A DNA stretch of 64,000 nt from Paracoccus zhejiangensis (GTDB lineage: Bacteria > Pseudomonadota > Alphaproteobacteria > Rhodobacterales > Rhodobacteraceae), in contig NZ_CP025430.1 in the NCBI RefSeq assembly GCF_002847445.1, positions 744,001 to 808,000 on the forward strand, given 5' to 3'. Under the pieces are notes generated by a model. The model saw only the letters and a list, made by a program, of their open reading frames with translations, made no database searches and was not told where the DNA came from. A program made the translations under genes and the position numbers. Positions 21,219 to 29,959 of this stretch are shown here, piece after piece. The first letter of the stretch is position 1. Each line of letters starts with the position of its first letter.

Positions 21219-21806
21219 TCAGCGGAACTGATCGGGCGATTTCCAGCAGTTTTCCGGCTCGAAATCCCCCGAGACGGTGAAGTCGCGGCAGGTGAAAACC
21301 AGGTAATTGTGCCGGCCGACCAGCCATGAACTCGCGGCGACCAGCACCGCCACCAGCACCAGCCCGCGCGACAGGCGCGGATTGCGCACCTGCGTCGCCT
21401 CGGGCATCGTCACGCGCATCATGATATGGATGATCAGCGGCAAGGCCAGCAGCGCGGTCGCGAGCGACAGCAGGATGCTCAGCCCGCGCGTCACCGGCAC
21501 CGGGATGGCATCGGCCAGAACCTCGGCCAGCACCCAGAGAAGTGGCAGCAGCAGCACCAGCCGCTCGGGCCACGACAGGTAGGGCCGCCCGACCGTGTTC
21601 CGCCCGACATAAAGCCCGGCCCCCAGCGCCACCAGCGACACCACCACCATCTGCATCAGGCTGTCATAGAAGACCGTGCCATAGGCGCCGAAGTCGAAGG
21701 CCATCGGCCAGACCGCCAGCGCGATCAGGATGGCCGAGATGAAGAACTGATTGGCCTGCTTCAGATTGTGGCTGGCCTCGGGACTGGGCGGCGTCTGGTC
21801 GGTCAT
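21219..21806 (-). CDS. Hypothetical membrane protein, four predicted helices
   Basis: Not recognised as a known family. The 195-residue protein from ATG 21806 has a hydrophilic N-terminus (TDQTPPSPEASHNLKQ), four or five hydrophobic segments (about 24-42, 50-66, 82-98, 105-128, 143-160) and a C-terminal tail FTCRDFTVSGDFEPENCWKSPDQF with two cysteines that may lie in the periplasm. GGAG 7-8 bases upstream supports the 21806 start; a TTG at 21866 overlapping the GNAT stop is possible but less likely. It follows the acetyltransferase gene and converges on prs with a 3-base gap. Confidence 0.7.
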   Translation of the reverse strand: MTDQTPPSPEASHNLKQANQFFISAILIALAVWPMAFDFGAYGTVFYDSLMQMVVVSLVALGAGLYVGRNTVGRPYLSWPERLVLLLPLLWVLAEVLADAIPVPVTRGLSILLSLATALLALPLIIHIMMRVTMPEATQVRNPRLSRGLVLVAVLVAASSWLVGRHNYLVFTCRDFTVSGDFEPENCWKSPDQFR

Positions 21807-21862
21807 GATCGGCTCCGGCTTGGGGCTGTCATCCCCAGTCAAGCGCAGCCATCTGGCGAGGG

Positions 21863-22420
21863 TCAAGCCTCCTCGGTCGCGCCCGCTTCCTGCCGTGCAG
21901 GCAAGGTGATGACCGCCTCGATCACCTGACCCTTGAACTGCGTCCTCGCCCCCAACTCCTTCATCAGCGCCGCCATGGCGGTGTTGCGCGGCAGGTAATC
22001 CAGCACCACCCGCGCCATCCCCAGCCGCCTTGCCGCCAGCATCGCCGCGACGACCAGCAGCCGGCCCAGCCCGTCATGGCGAAAGCGCGGCTCGACCGAG
22101 ACGGCGATCTCGGCGTCGCCGTCGCCCATCGGCACCAGTTCGGCCACCCCGCGCAGCTCGCCGCCGATGAAGGTGCCGAAGACATAGGCGCCGTGCCAGT
22201 CGATCCGGTTCACATAGCCATTGATCGCGGATTCGCTCATCCCGCCGTGAAAGCGGGCGCGGCGATCCTCGGGCGAGAGGCGCAGCAGATGCGCGGCCAG
22301 CAGCGGCGCATCCGGGCGGTTCAGCCCGCGCAGCCGGAACCGGGCCGGATGCCGCGCCAGCAGACCCATGCCGCTTTGCGGCCCGTCCCGATGTTCTGCT
22401 CTCAGTCGCAGCGGCAGCAT
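21863..22420 (-). CDS. GNAT-family N-acetyltransferase
   Basis: A 185-residue GNAT protein. Strand beta-4 and the acetyl-CoA pyrophosphate loop are seen in AEIAVSVEPRFRHDGLGRLLVVAAMLAARRLGM (R-x-x-G-L-G at the loop), after the GAYVFGTFIGGELRGVAEL strands. The N-terminal RLSPEDRRARFHGGMSESAINGYV resembles the family often annotated as protein- or polyamine-type GNAT fused to acyl-CoA synthetases, here as a stand-alone domain. Substrate unknown. It is followed closely by the membrane protein gene. Confidence 0.8.
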   Translation of the reverse strand: MLPLRLRAEHRDGPQSGMGLLARHPARFRLRGLNRPDAPLLAAHLLRLSPEDRRARFHGGMSESAINGYVNRIDWHGAYVFGTFIGGELRGVAELVPMGDGDAEIAVSVEPRFRHDGLGRLLVVAAMLAARRLGMARVVLDYLPRNTAMAALMKELGARTQFKGQVIEAVITLPARQEAGATEEA

Positions 22421-22448
22421 CCGCAGATCCTCGTGTCGCGCCGCGCAA

Positions 22449-22483
22449 CAAAAGGACGCGGCCCCCGGAATCTGGGGGCCGCG
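22449..22483 (-). terminator. Hairpin terminator after the SHMT-like gene
   Basis: On the minus strand, a perfect 10-bp stem formed by positions 22483-22474 and 22466-22457 (CGCGGCCCCC with GGGGGCCGCG) with a 7-base loop is followed by TCCTTTTG. It lies about 90 bases after the stop of the SHMT-like gene and before the GNAT start. Confidence 0.65.
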
Positions 22484-22569
22484 CCGGAACAGTCAATCGT
22501 GACGCGGCGAAACGACGCGGCGCGGGGGACGAGCATCGCAGCCTGCCCGGTTTCCGGGCAGGTGCTATT

Positions 22570-23889
22570 TCAGGCGTGGATGAAGTGCATCTGGTTGAAC
22601 CCCTGCCGCCACTCTGCCACCTCACCGGCCAGCGTCTCGGGGGTGCGGCTTGCCAGCGCACGGGCGATCAGGTCGGCCAGCCGGTCCATATCGGCGACCG
22701 TCATCCCCCAGCGCACCAGTTCCGGCGTGCCAAGGCGCAGCCCGTTCACATCGCCCGCCACCGGCGCGATCGGCAGGCCGATGCCGCAGCTGAGGAACCC
22801 CGCCCGCTCCAGATGCCGCGCCGCCGCCTGGCCGCCACCGAAATCCGCCGCCTCCAACGCGAATTGATGCGAGGCGGTAAAGCCCTGCCGCGTGCGGAAG
22901 ACCGGCAAGCCGCGTTTCGCCAGCCCTTCGGCCAGCGCCAGCGCCGTCGCCGCCATGGCTTGGGCGTAAGCCGCACCAAAGTCGCGCCAGTCCAGGAGCC
23001 CCACCGCCAGCGCCGCCGATTTCGCCACGTCGAAATTCGCCGTCAGACCGGGGAAGGCGATGGCCTCCAGCCGTTCGGCCAGCGCATCGTCATTCGTGAC
23101 GATCAGCCCGCCGGCCGGCCCGCCAAGGCTCTTATAGGTGCTCATGGTCATCAGATGCGCCCCCTCGGCCAGGGGATCGGCAAAGACCCCGCCGGCGATC
23201 ATGCCGCATTGATGCGCGGCATCGAACAGCACCAGCGCCCCCACCTCATCCGCAATCGCCCGGATCTCGCGCACCGGATGCGGAAAGAGGTTCAGGCTCA
23301 TGCCGATGGTGATCAGCTTGGGACGCACCTCATGGGCCAGCTTGCGCAGGGCGTCGAGATCGACGGTATAGCCATCGGCATCGACCGGCGCGGGATGGGT
23401 GATAAGGCCATACATCCCGGCACAGCCGCCCTTGTGATGGGTGACATGGCCGCCGACGCTGGCCGGTGGCGCGATGATCGCATCGCCCGGCTTGGTGGTG
23501 GCGATGAAGGCGTAAAGGTTGGCCAGCGCGCCCGAGGCCACGCGGATCTCGGCATGTTTCGCCCGGAACACCTCGCAGGCCAGATCGGCGGCGATCACCT
23601 CGATCTCTTCGATCGCCTGCAGCCCCATCTCGTATTTGTCCCCCGGATAGCCGAGCGACGGGCGGGACCCGAGACCGCTGGCCAGCAAGGCCTCGGCGCG
23701 CGGGTTCATCACGTTGGTGGCCGGGTTCAGGTTGAAGGCCCGGTCCTCGTGAATGGCGCGGTTCTCCTCGGCCAACGCCTCGATCCGGGCTGTGACGGTG
23801 GCGGCATCCTGACCCCGGACCGGGGCGATGGTGTCGATGCGGGTGGCGGCGGCTGCGGGCAGCCAGGGGCGGGTCTGATGGGCGGTCAT
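22570..23889 (-). CDS. SHMT-fold PLP enzyme, divergent; reaction uncertain
   Basis: A 439-residue fold-type I PLP enzyme clearly related to serine hydroxymethyltransferase: LGYPGDKYEMG (70s-80s), VGGHVTHHKGG, LVLFDAAHQCGM with PLP-binding D223 and H226, the Schiff-base lysine K253 in STYKSLGGPAGG, and LRLGTPELVRWG holding the carboxylate-binding arginine. Aligned by eye to E. coli GlyA, the SENY stretch and the residues equal to Y55, E57 and Y65 are replaced (P, L and E). Those are needed for tetrahydrofolate-dependent chemistry, so a different aldol, transaldol or racemase-type reaction is likely. ATG at 23889 has AAGGAG upstream. Divergent from a GcvA-like LysR gene, the probable regulator. 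Confidence 0.7.
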   Translation of the reverse strand: MTAHQTRPWLPAAAATRIDTIAPVRGQDAATVTARIEALAEENRAIHEDRAFNLNPATNVMNPRAEALLASGLGSRPSLGYPGDKYEMGLQAIEEIEVIAADLACEVFRAKHAEIRVASGALANLYAFIATTKPGDAIIAPPASVGGHVTHHKGGCAGMYGLITHPAPVDADGYTVDLDALRKLAHEVRPKLITIGMSLNLFPHPVREIRAIADEVGALVLFDAAHQCGMIAGGVFADPLAEGAHLMTMSTYKSLGGPAGGLIVTNDDALAERLEAIAFPGLTANFDVAKSAALAVGLLDWRDFGAAYAQAMAATALALAEGLAKRGLPVFRTRQGFTASHQFALEAADFGGGQAAARHLERAGFLSCGIGLPIAPVAGDVNGLRLGTPELVRWGMTVADMDRLADLIARALASRTPETLAGEVAEWRQGFNQMHFIHA

Positions 23890-23945
23890 GTGCGTGTCTC
23901 CTTGCTGATGGGTCAAGGATCGGTGGAAAGGGGCTTTTCCACAAA

Positions 23946-23980
23946 TCAGATTTCAGAAATACTAGGGTCAGAAAATCTGA
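23946..23980. promoter_or_regulatory. Candidate LysR operator between SHMT-like gene and LysR gene
   Basis: TCAGATTT (23946-23953) and AAATCTGA (23973-23980) form an exact 8-bp inverted repeat with a 19-base spacer. It sits 57 bases from one start and 9 bases from the other in the 99-base divergent gap, so a bound regulator could repress its own gene and control the enzyme gene. A small internal palindrome, TTTCAGAAA, starts at 23951. Confidence 0.5.
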
Positions 23981-23988
23981 GGCATCCC

Positions 23989-24867
23989 ATGGCCGTCCTG
24001 CCGCCCTTTCCGCGCCTGCCCTCGCTGAATGCGCTCCGCGCCTTCGAGGCCGCCGCGCGTCTCGGGGGCTTCGCGCCCGCCGCCGAGGAATTGCGCGTCA
24101 CCCCCGGCGCCATCACCGCCCAGATCAAGGCGCTGGAGGATGAACTGGGCGCGGCCCTCTTCGAACGCCATGCGCGCGGCGTGCGCCTGACCGCTTTGGG
24201 GCAACGGGCGCTGCCGGGCTTTGTCGGGGCCTTCGACGCGCTCGGGCTAGCCATGCGCGAGCTGCGACGCGAGGCCGCACCGCGTCGCGCCCATATCGCC
24301 GCGCTGCCGGCGGTGGCGCAGCTGTGGCTGGCGCCGCGCCTGCCGGCCCTGCGTCAGGCGCTGCCCGAGGCCGATATTTCCGTCACCGCGATGGAGCTGC
24401 CGCCGAACCTCAAGCGCGTGCCCTTCGACCTGTGTCTCTTCTACGCCGAGACAGCGCCGCCGGGTTCGGTGTGGCTGGCGGCGGACGAGATCTTGCCGGT
24501 CTGCGCGCCGGAACTGGCAAACTCGCTGAAATCGCCCGAGGATCTGCGGCAGGTCGCCTGCCTCACTGACAGCGCATGGGCCGAGGATTGGGCGATCTGG
24601 TCGGCGGCAGCGATGCCGGGGGTGGATTTCGCGCCGCGCGGCCCGGTCTTCTCGCTCTATGCGCTGGCCGTGGCCGAGGCGCTGAACGGGGCGGGGGTGC
24701 TGATGGCGCATCGGGCTCTGGTCGCCCCGCATCTCGCCTCGGGCGCGCTAGTCGCGCCCTTCGACCGCGCGGTGCGGCTGCCGCGAAACCTCTATGGCTG
24801 GATGCTGCAACCCGCCGCGAACCGCGATCTGGCGGCGATCCTGCAGCGGCTGGTGGCGCTGGCCTGA
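23989..24867 (+). CDS. LysR-family transcriptional regulator (GcvA-like)
   Basis: A 292-residue LysR regulator. The N-terminal winged helix-turn-helix spans residues 12-70 (SLNALRAFEAAARLGGFAPAAEELRVTPGAITAQIKALEDELGAALFER), very close in style to GcvA, which often has LRAFEAAARH-SF--AA-EL-VT--A-S-Q. The C-terminal part is a periplasmic-binding-protein-like effector domain. Start at 23989 follows a short leader. Divergent from the SHMT-like gene, which it probably controls; the effector might be an amino acid, but this is inference. Confidence 0.88.
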   Translation: MAVLPPFPRLPSLNALRAFEAAARLGGFAPAAEELRVTPGAITAQIKALEDELGAALFERHARGVRLTALGQRALPGFVGAFDALGLAMRELRREAAPRRAHIAALPAVAQLWLAPRLPALRQALPEADISVTAMELPPNLKRVPFDLCLFYAETAPPGSVWLAADEILPVCAPELANSLKSPEDLRQVACLTDSAWAEDWAIWSAAAMPGVDFAPRGPVFSLYALAVAEALNGAGVLMAHRALVAPHLASGALVAPFDRAVRLPRNLYGWMLQPAANRDLAAILQRLVALA

Positions 24868-24876
24868 CCGCTCGGA

Positions 24877-26142
24877 TCAGGCGCGCCCGAGCGCCCGCCA
24901 GCCGATATCGCGGCGACAGAAGCCTTCGGGCCAGTCCACCGCATCCGCCAGCGCATAGGCCCGCGCATGGGCTTCTTGCAAGGTCTCGCCCCGTCCGGTC
25001 GCCGCCAGAACCCGGCCGCCATTGGCCAGCGTCCTGCCGTCGCGCTCGACGGTTCCGGCGTGGAAGACCATCTCGAAACTGCTTTCAGGAAGCCTGTCCA
25101 GCCCGTTGATCTCGCTGCCTTTCACATAGTCACCGGGGTAGCCCTCGGCGGCCAGGACCACGGTCAGCGCGTGATCCTCGGCCCAGTTGACGGTCATCTC
25201 CTTCAGCCGCCCCTCGGCACAGGCATGGATCAGGTCCAGCGCCTGCGCCCCCAGCCGCATCATCAGCGCCTGACATTCCGGGTCGCCGAAGCGGACATTG
25301 TATTCCACCAGCCGCGCCCGGCCTTTCTCGATCATCAGCCCGGCAAACAGCACGCCCTGAAACGGCATGCCCTGCCGCGCCATTTCGGCCATGGTCGGGC
25401 GGATGATCTGATCCATCACCTGCGCCTCGACCGCAGACGTCATGACCGGGGCGGGACTATAGGCGCCCATGCCGCCGGTATTCGGGCCGGTATCGCCTTC
25501 GCCGACGCGCTTGTGGTCCTGCGCCGTGCCGATGGGCAGGCAATCCACGCCGTCGCAGAGGACGAAGAAACTGGCCTCCTCGCCCCCCATGAATTCCTCG
25601 ATGACCACCGAGGTATCGCCGAATTCTCCGTTGAAGATCAGGTCGATGGCCTCATGCGCCTGCTCGACGGTCTCGGCCACGGTAACGCCCTTGCCGGCCG
25701 CCAGCCCATCGGCCTTGACCACGATCGGCGCGCCCTGCGCGGTGACGTAATCCCGCGCGGACTGACCATCGGTGAACTGCGCCCAGGCCGCCGTCGGGGC
25801 GCCTGCGGCATCGCAGATTTCCTTGGTGAAGCTCTTGCTCGATTCCAGTTGCGCCGCCGCCTGACTGGGGCCGAAGACCAGAAACCCGGCCTCGCGCAGC
25901 GCATCCGACACCCCGGCGGCCAGCGGCGCCTCGGGCCCGACGACGACCAGGTGGACGGCATTTTCCTGTGCCAGTTCAAGAACCTCGGCGCGCGAGTTCG
26001 GGTTGATCCCGGCGCATTCCGCGATCGCGGCGATGCCGGCATTTCCGGGCGCCACGATCAGCCGGTCGCATTTCGGGTTCTGCCGGATCGCCCAGGCCAG
26101 CGCATGTTCGCGCCCGCCGCCGCCGAGGATCAGGATGTTCAT
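24877..26142 (-). CDS. purD: Phosphoribosylamine-glycine ligase
   Basis: GAR synthetase (421 aa), the second step of purine biosynthesis, an ATP-grasp enzyme. NILILGGGGREHALAW at the N-terminus, VVVGPEAPLAAGV, the ATP-grasp loop VVKADGLAAGKGVTVA, GEEASFFVLCDG and the active-site region GPNTGGMGAYSPAP and EYNVRFGDPECQ are all diagnostic. ATG at 26142 was chosen over an upstream frame opening because the family begins MNILILGGGGREH. Divergent from xseA with a 62-base gap. PRPP made by the nearby prs product feeds this pathway. Confidence 0.97.
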   Translation of the reverse strand: MNILILGGGGREHALAWAIRQNPKCDRLIVAPGNAGIAAIAECAGINPNSRAEVLELAQENAVHLVVVGPEAPLAAGVSDALREAGFLVFGPSQAAAQLESSKSFTKEICDAAGAPTAAWAQFTDGQSARDYVTAQGAPIVVKADGLAAGKGVTVAETVEQAHEAIDLIFNGEFGDTSVVIEEFMGGEEASFFVLCDGVDCLPIGTAQDHKRVGEGDTGPNTGGMGAYSPAPVMTSAVEAQVMDQIIRPTMAEMARQGMPFQGVLFAGLMIEKGRARLVEYNVRFGDPECQALMMRLGAQALDLIHACAEGRLKEMTVNWAEDHALTVVLAAEGYPGDYVKGSEINGLDRLPESSFEMVFHAGTVERDGRTLANGGRVLAATGRGETLQEAHARAYALADAVDWPEGFCRRDIGWRALGRA

Positions 26143-26204
26143 CTGCCGCCCTTTCGCATCGAGTTGCGGCGTTCTAGTCTGGCCCGCGAAGGGGAACAAG
26201 ACGC

Positions 26205-27758
26205 ATGGACTTGCTGGAAGACGAACCGGGCAGCAATGCCCATGAATTCACCGTCTCGGAAATCTCGGGCGCGGTGAAACGCTCGATCGAGGATCAGTTC
26301 GGCCGCGTCCGCGTGAGGGGCGAGATCGGGCGCGTGTCGCGCCCGTCTTCGGGGCATCTCTATTTCGACCTCAAGGATGACCGTTCGGTGCTGGCCGCGA
26401 TCACCTGGAAGGGGCAGGCGGCCAAGCTGAGCCATCGCCCCGAGGAGGGGATGGAGGTCATCGCCACGGGCCGGCTGACCACATTCCCCGGCCAGTCGAA
26501 ATACCAGATGATCGTCGACCAGATCGAGCCGGCCGGGGCCGGCGCGCTGATGGCGATGCTGGAGAAACGCCGCAAGGCGCTCGCCGCCGAGGGGCTGTTC
26601 GACGAGACCCGCAAGCGCCCGCTGCCCTTCCTGCCGCACGTCATCGGCGTGGTCACCTCGCCCTCGGGCGCGGTGATCCGCGACATCCTGCACCGGCTGC
26701 GCGACCGCTTTCCGACGCGGGTGCTGATCTGGCCGGTGGCAGTGCAGGGCGAGGGCTGCGCGCCGCAGGTCGCCGCCGCCATCCGGGGTTTCAACGCGCT
26801 GCCCGAGACCGGCCCGATCCCGCGCCCGGACCTGCTGATCGTGGCGCGGGGTGGCGGCAGTCTCGAGGATCTCTGGGGCTTCAACGAAGAGATCGTGGTG
26901 CGGGCGGCGGCGGACAGCGCCATCCCGCTGATCTCGGCGGTGGGGCACGAGACCGACACCACGCTGATCGATTTCGCCGCCGACCGCCGCGCGCCAACGC
27001 CCACGGCGGCGGCCGAGATGGCGGTGCCGGTGCGCGCGGATCTGGCCGCGCGTCTGGCCGAGGCCGGTGCCCGCATGACCCGCGCCAGCGCCCTGCGCAT
27101 CGACCGCCCGCGCCAGCGGCTGCGCGATCTGGCGCGCGTGCTGGGCCGTCCGGCCTCGCTGACCGAACCGGCGCGCCAGCGCTTCGATCTCTGGGGCGCG
27201 CGGCTGGAACCGGCCTTGCGCGGGCTGGTGCGCACGAGGCGCCAGCAGCTGCAATCGCGCCCGATGCCCGCCGCGACCCTGCGCGGCTTCACCGCCGCCA
27301 AGCGCCACGGGCTGGATCGTCTGGCCACCCGCCTCGAGACCGCCAGCAGTCGCAGACTGGAACGACGGCGCGACCGGATGGAGAATTTCGGTCACCGGCT
27401 CGATGCTTCGCTGGCCCGGGTCACGGCGACAACCCGCCGGGCCATCCTCACGCAGGGCGAGCGGCTGGCCGATCTGACGCGACGCCTCGATGCGGCCCCG
27501 AAGCGTGGCATCCAGCAGCGGCGCGAGGCGCTGCTGCGGCTTGACCGGACGCGGCTGACGCTTGGCTATACCGAGACGCTGAAGCGCGGCTTTGCCGTGG
27601 TCCATGGCCCGAACGGGCTGATCACCTCGGCCGAGGTGGCGGCGCAGACCCCGCGTTTCGAGATCGAATTCGCCGATGGCCGCACGCCTGCGCGCCCCGA
27701 CACACCACCGAAAGCGCCGAAATCCGCACCGACACCACAGCAGAAATCGCTGTTCTGA
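26205..27758 (+). CDS. xseA: Exodeoxyribonuclease VII large subunit
   Basis: Large subunit (517 aa) of exonuclease VII, which degrades single-stranded DNA to short oligonucleotides together with XseB. N-terminal OB-fold (residues about 16-110, EFTVSEISGAVKRSIEDQFGRVRVRGEIGR), then the catalytic domain with GVVTSPSGAVIRDILHRL, ARGGGSLEDLWGFNEE and SAVGHETDTTLIDFAADRRAPTPTAAAE, then a long arginine-rich helical region. xseB is not adjacent. The C-terminal 25 residues are Pro/Lys-rich. Confidence 0.96.
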   Translation: MDLLEDEPGSNAHEFTVSEISGAVKRSIEDQFGRVRVRGEIGRVSRPSSGHLYFDLKDDRSVLAAITWKGQAAKLSHRPEEGMEVIATGRLTTFPGQSKYQMIVDQIEPAGAGALMAMLEKRRKALAAEGLFDETRKRPLPFLPHVIGVVTSPSGAVIRDILHRLRDRFPTRVLIWPVAVQGEGCAPQVAAAIRGFNALPETGPIPRPDLLIVARGGGSLEDLWGFNEEIVVRAAADSAIPLISAVGHETDTTLIDFAADRRAPTPTAAAEMAVPVRADLAARLAEAGARMTRASALRIDRPRQRLRDLARVLGRPASLTEPARQRFDLWGARLEPALRGLVRTRRQQLQSRPMPAATLRGFTAAKRHGLDRLATRLETASSRRLERRRDRMENFGHRLDASLARVTATTRRAILTQGERLADLTRRLDAAPKRGIQQRREALLRLDRTRLTLGYTETLKRGFAVVHGPNGLITSAEVAAQTPRFEIEFADGRTPARPDTPPKAPKSAPTPQQKSLF

Positions 27759-27764
27759 CCATCA

Positions 27765-27810
27765 TCTTGGCCGAAATATCCCGCGGGGTCCGGGGGCGCG
27801 CAGCCCCCGG
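27765..27810. repeat. Hairpin plus GATATTT element between convergent xseA and MFS gene
   Basis: CCGGGGGC (27790-27797) and GCCCCCGG (27803-27810) form a perfect 8-bp stem with a 5-base loop. On the minus strand it is followed by ACCCCGCGGGATATTTCGGC (27789-27770) and AAGATGATGG. A GC hairpin followed by such a GATATTT-containing tail recurs between genes in Rhodobacteraceae as I know them; a related tail occurs here at 57171-57190. It may also serve as a terminator for the MFS gene. Confidence 0.6.
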
Positions 27811-27813
27811 CGC

Positions 27814-29004
27814 TCAGATCGCCCGGCCGCGCCGCGCCAGCCAGATCAGCGCCGCGCCGGCCAGTGCGAGGAAGGGGATCATGGCGAGGTTCACCGCCGC
27901 CCAGCCCGCCTCGGGCGAGCCGCCCGAGCAGTTCATCAGCCCGCCCGACGACAGCGAGGCGAGAAACACCCCGCCCATGACGAAGAAGTCGTTCACCCCC
28001 TGCACCCGGCCGCGCTCGGCCGGGCTATGTGCGGCGGTCAGCATGGCTGTGGCGCCGATATAGCCGAAGTTCCAGCCGATCCCCAGAAGGATCAGTGTGC
28101 CGAAGAAATGCGTCAGCTGGACGCCCGAGATGCCGACGATCCCGGCTGCGGCGAGGATGGCAAGGCCGATGGCGACGATCCGCGGCGCGCCGAAGCGGTT
28201 GATCAGCGTGCCGGTGAAGAAGCTTGGCGCATACATCGCCAGCACATGGGCGCTGACGATATCGGCGGCATTCGAGGGCTGGAAGCCGCAACCGACCACG
28301 GCCAGCGGCGTCGAGGTCATGACGAGGTTCATCAGCGCATAGGCGACCATGGCGCAGATCATCGACACCACAACGACCGGCGAGCGTAGGATCTCGCCCA
28401 GGGGCCGGCCCTGCGGCGCGTCAGCCGCAGGGGCTGGCGGGCGGGGGATGTCGAGGAAGGAGAAGAGGATCGGCCCCAGAAGGTTCAGCCCGACCACCGC
28501 CGCATAGCTGGCGAGGAAGGGCACCGCCGTCAGGTCATTGGTGGCGCGGACCAGCGCCGGCCCGATGATCGCGCCGGCCAGACCGCCAGCCATCACCCAA
28601 CTGATCGCACGCGGCGCGAAGGCGGGCGAGGCGGTATCGGTCGCGGCGAAGCGGTAGAAGCCCTGGGCCGACATGTAGACCCCGGTCAGCACCGCGCCCG
28701 ACATGAAGATCCAGAACGAGCCGAGCCACAGCCCCGTCGCCTGGATCATCGCGCCGATGGCGCCCGCGACCACCGCAAGGATGAAGCCCGCGCGGCGCCC
28801 GTGCCGCTGCATGAACCCGGCCAGCGGCCGTGCGGTCAGGGCCGAGCCGAGGATGATCATCGAGATCGGCAGGGTGGCGATGCAGGGATTGGGTGCCAGC
28901 ATCTGCCCGGCCAGCCCGCCGATGATGAAATTCACCGGCAGCTGCGCGCCCAGCACCGCCTGCGCCGCCACCAGCACCGCAACATTGCGATGGGCTCTGT
29001 CCAT
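27814..29004 (-). CDS. Major facilitator superfamily transporter
   Basis: A 396-residue membrane protein with about twelve hydrophobic segments and the layout of an MFS exporter: first helix VAVLVAAQAVLGAQLPVNFIIGGLAG, the loop RPLAGFMQRHGRRAGF equal to MFS motif A, and a central cytoplasmic loop (FLDIPRPPAPAADAPQGRPLGEIL) dividing two six-helix halves. Substrate unknown; the sequence resembles the YajR/YcaD-like drug-type group only loosely. Convergent with xseA; eda lies 72 bases upstream on the same strand and might be co-transcribed. Confidence 0.85.
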   Translation of the reverse strand: MDRAHRNVAVLVAAQAVLGAQLPVNFIIGGLAGQMLAPNPCIATLPISMIILGSALTARPLAGFMQRHGRRAGFILAVVAGAIGAMIQATGLWLGSFWIFMSGAVLTGVYMSAQGFYRFAATDTASPAFAPRAISWVMAGGLAGAIIGPALVRATNDLTAVPFLASYAAVVGLNLLGPILFSFLDIPRPPAPAADAPQGRPLGEILRSPVVVVSMICAMVAYALMNLVMTSTPLAVVGCGFQPSNAADIVSAHVLAMYAPSFFTGTLINRFGAPRIVAIGLAILAAAGIVGISGVQLTHFFGTLILLGIGWNFGYIGATAMLTAAHSPAERGRVQGVNDFFVMGGVFLASLSSGGLMNCSGGSPEAGWAAVNLAMIPFLALAGAALIWLARRGRAI

Positions 29005-29076
29005 GCGAGAGAAACCTTTTCAGCGGGTTATCTCGCGGGACCATGCCCCGTTTCGGGACCGGCGTAAACCGGGGTT

Positions 29077-29721
29077 TCAGTTTTGCCGCAGGGCCGCGGC
29101 GGCGCGTGAACGACCCTCGATGGCGTCCCAATTGCCGGCGCTGACATCGGCATCGGTGACGATCCAGCTGCCGCCGACGCAGATCACGTTGGGCAGGCTC
29201 AGGTAGCTTTGCGCGTTCTGGGGCGAGACGCCGCCGGTCGGGCAGAACTTGGCGCGGGGCAGGGGACCCGACAGCGATTTCAGCGCCGGGGCGCCGCCGA
29301 CCGACTCGGCGGGGAAGAATTTCAGCATGTCATAACCCGCATCCAGCGCCCGCATGATCTCGGAAGCCGTCGCGCAGCCGGGCAGAAGCGGCAGGCCGAT
29401 CTCGCTGCAGGCATCGATCAGCCGGTCGGTCAGGCCGGGCGAGACGGCGAAGGTCGCGCCGGCATCCTGCGCGCGTTTGGCGTCATCGGGGGTCAGCACG
29501 GTGCCGGCACCGACATGGCCGCCTTCGACCTTGCTCATGGCGCGGATGGCGTCCAGCGCGGCCTCGGTCCGCAGCGTGATCTCCAGAACCGGCGTGCCGC
29601 CCGTCACCAGCGCCCGCGCCAGATCGGCGGCGCTGGCCGCATCCTTGATGACGATGACCGGGATCACCGGGGCCAGTTCACACAGCGCGCGGGATTTCTG
29701 CGATTGCTCTTGCGGGGTCAT
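29077..29721 (-). CDS. eda: KHG/KDPG aldolase
   Basis: 2-dehydro-3-deoxyphosphogluconate aldolase (214 aa), cleaving KDPG to pyruvate and glyceraldehyde 3-phosphate in the Entner-Doudoroff pathway, or releasing glyoxylate from 2-keto-4-hydroxyglutarate. [11 protein letters not shown] carries the catalytic glutamate, [26 protein letters not shown] is conserved, and MLKFFPAES holds the Schiff-base lysine. The usual partner edd is not in the window. ATG at 29721 was chosen; an upstream extension is poorly conserved. Confidence 0.94.
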   Translation of the reverse strand: MTPQEQSQKSRALCELAPVIPVIVIKDAASAADLARALVTGGTPVLEITLRTEAALDAIRAMSKVEGGHVGAGTVLTPDDAKRAQDAGATFAVSPGLTDRLIDACSEIGLPLLPGCATASEIMRALDAGYDMLKFFPAESVGGAPALKSLSGPLPRAKFCPTGGVSPQNAQSYLSLPNVICVGGSWIVTDADVSAGNWDAIEGRSRAAAALRQN

Positions 29722-29959
29722 GGCAGCACCTTTCCGGATGGGTTCGGCCCGCAAATTGCGCCTCTCGGCCTAGGGATGCAAGGGCTGGGGCGCGAAAACT
29801 GTGACCGCTAACATGGATGCTGGCAGATGGGTCACAGGGGGGAGGTTGGTCCAGTCCGTCGCGGCAATGTCGCTTTGCGCCATCCATCTGACGCAAATGC
29901 GCGGCTGACCCCTCGCCGGGCGACATAGGAGAGGGCCAAGACAGACAGGAGATCCGAGC

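Noticed and set aside
22576..23988. Open frame on the plus strand running into the LysR gene from 22576
   Set aside because: The part before the ATG at 23989 is antisense to the SHMT-like gene and reads as low-complexity; only the LysR part is real.
26139..27605. Open frame on the minus strand opposite xseA
   Set aside because: Shadow frame; Arg/Gln/Gly-rich and without motif, while xseA is unambiguous.
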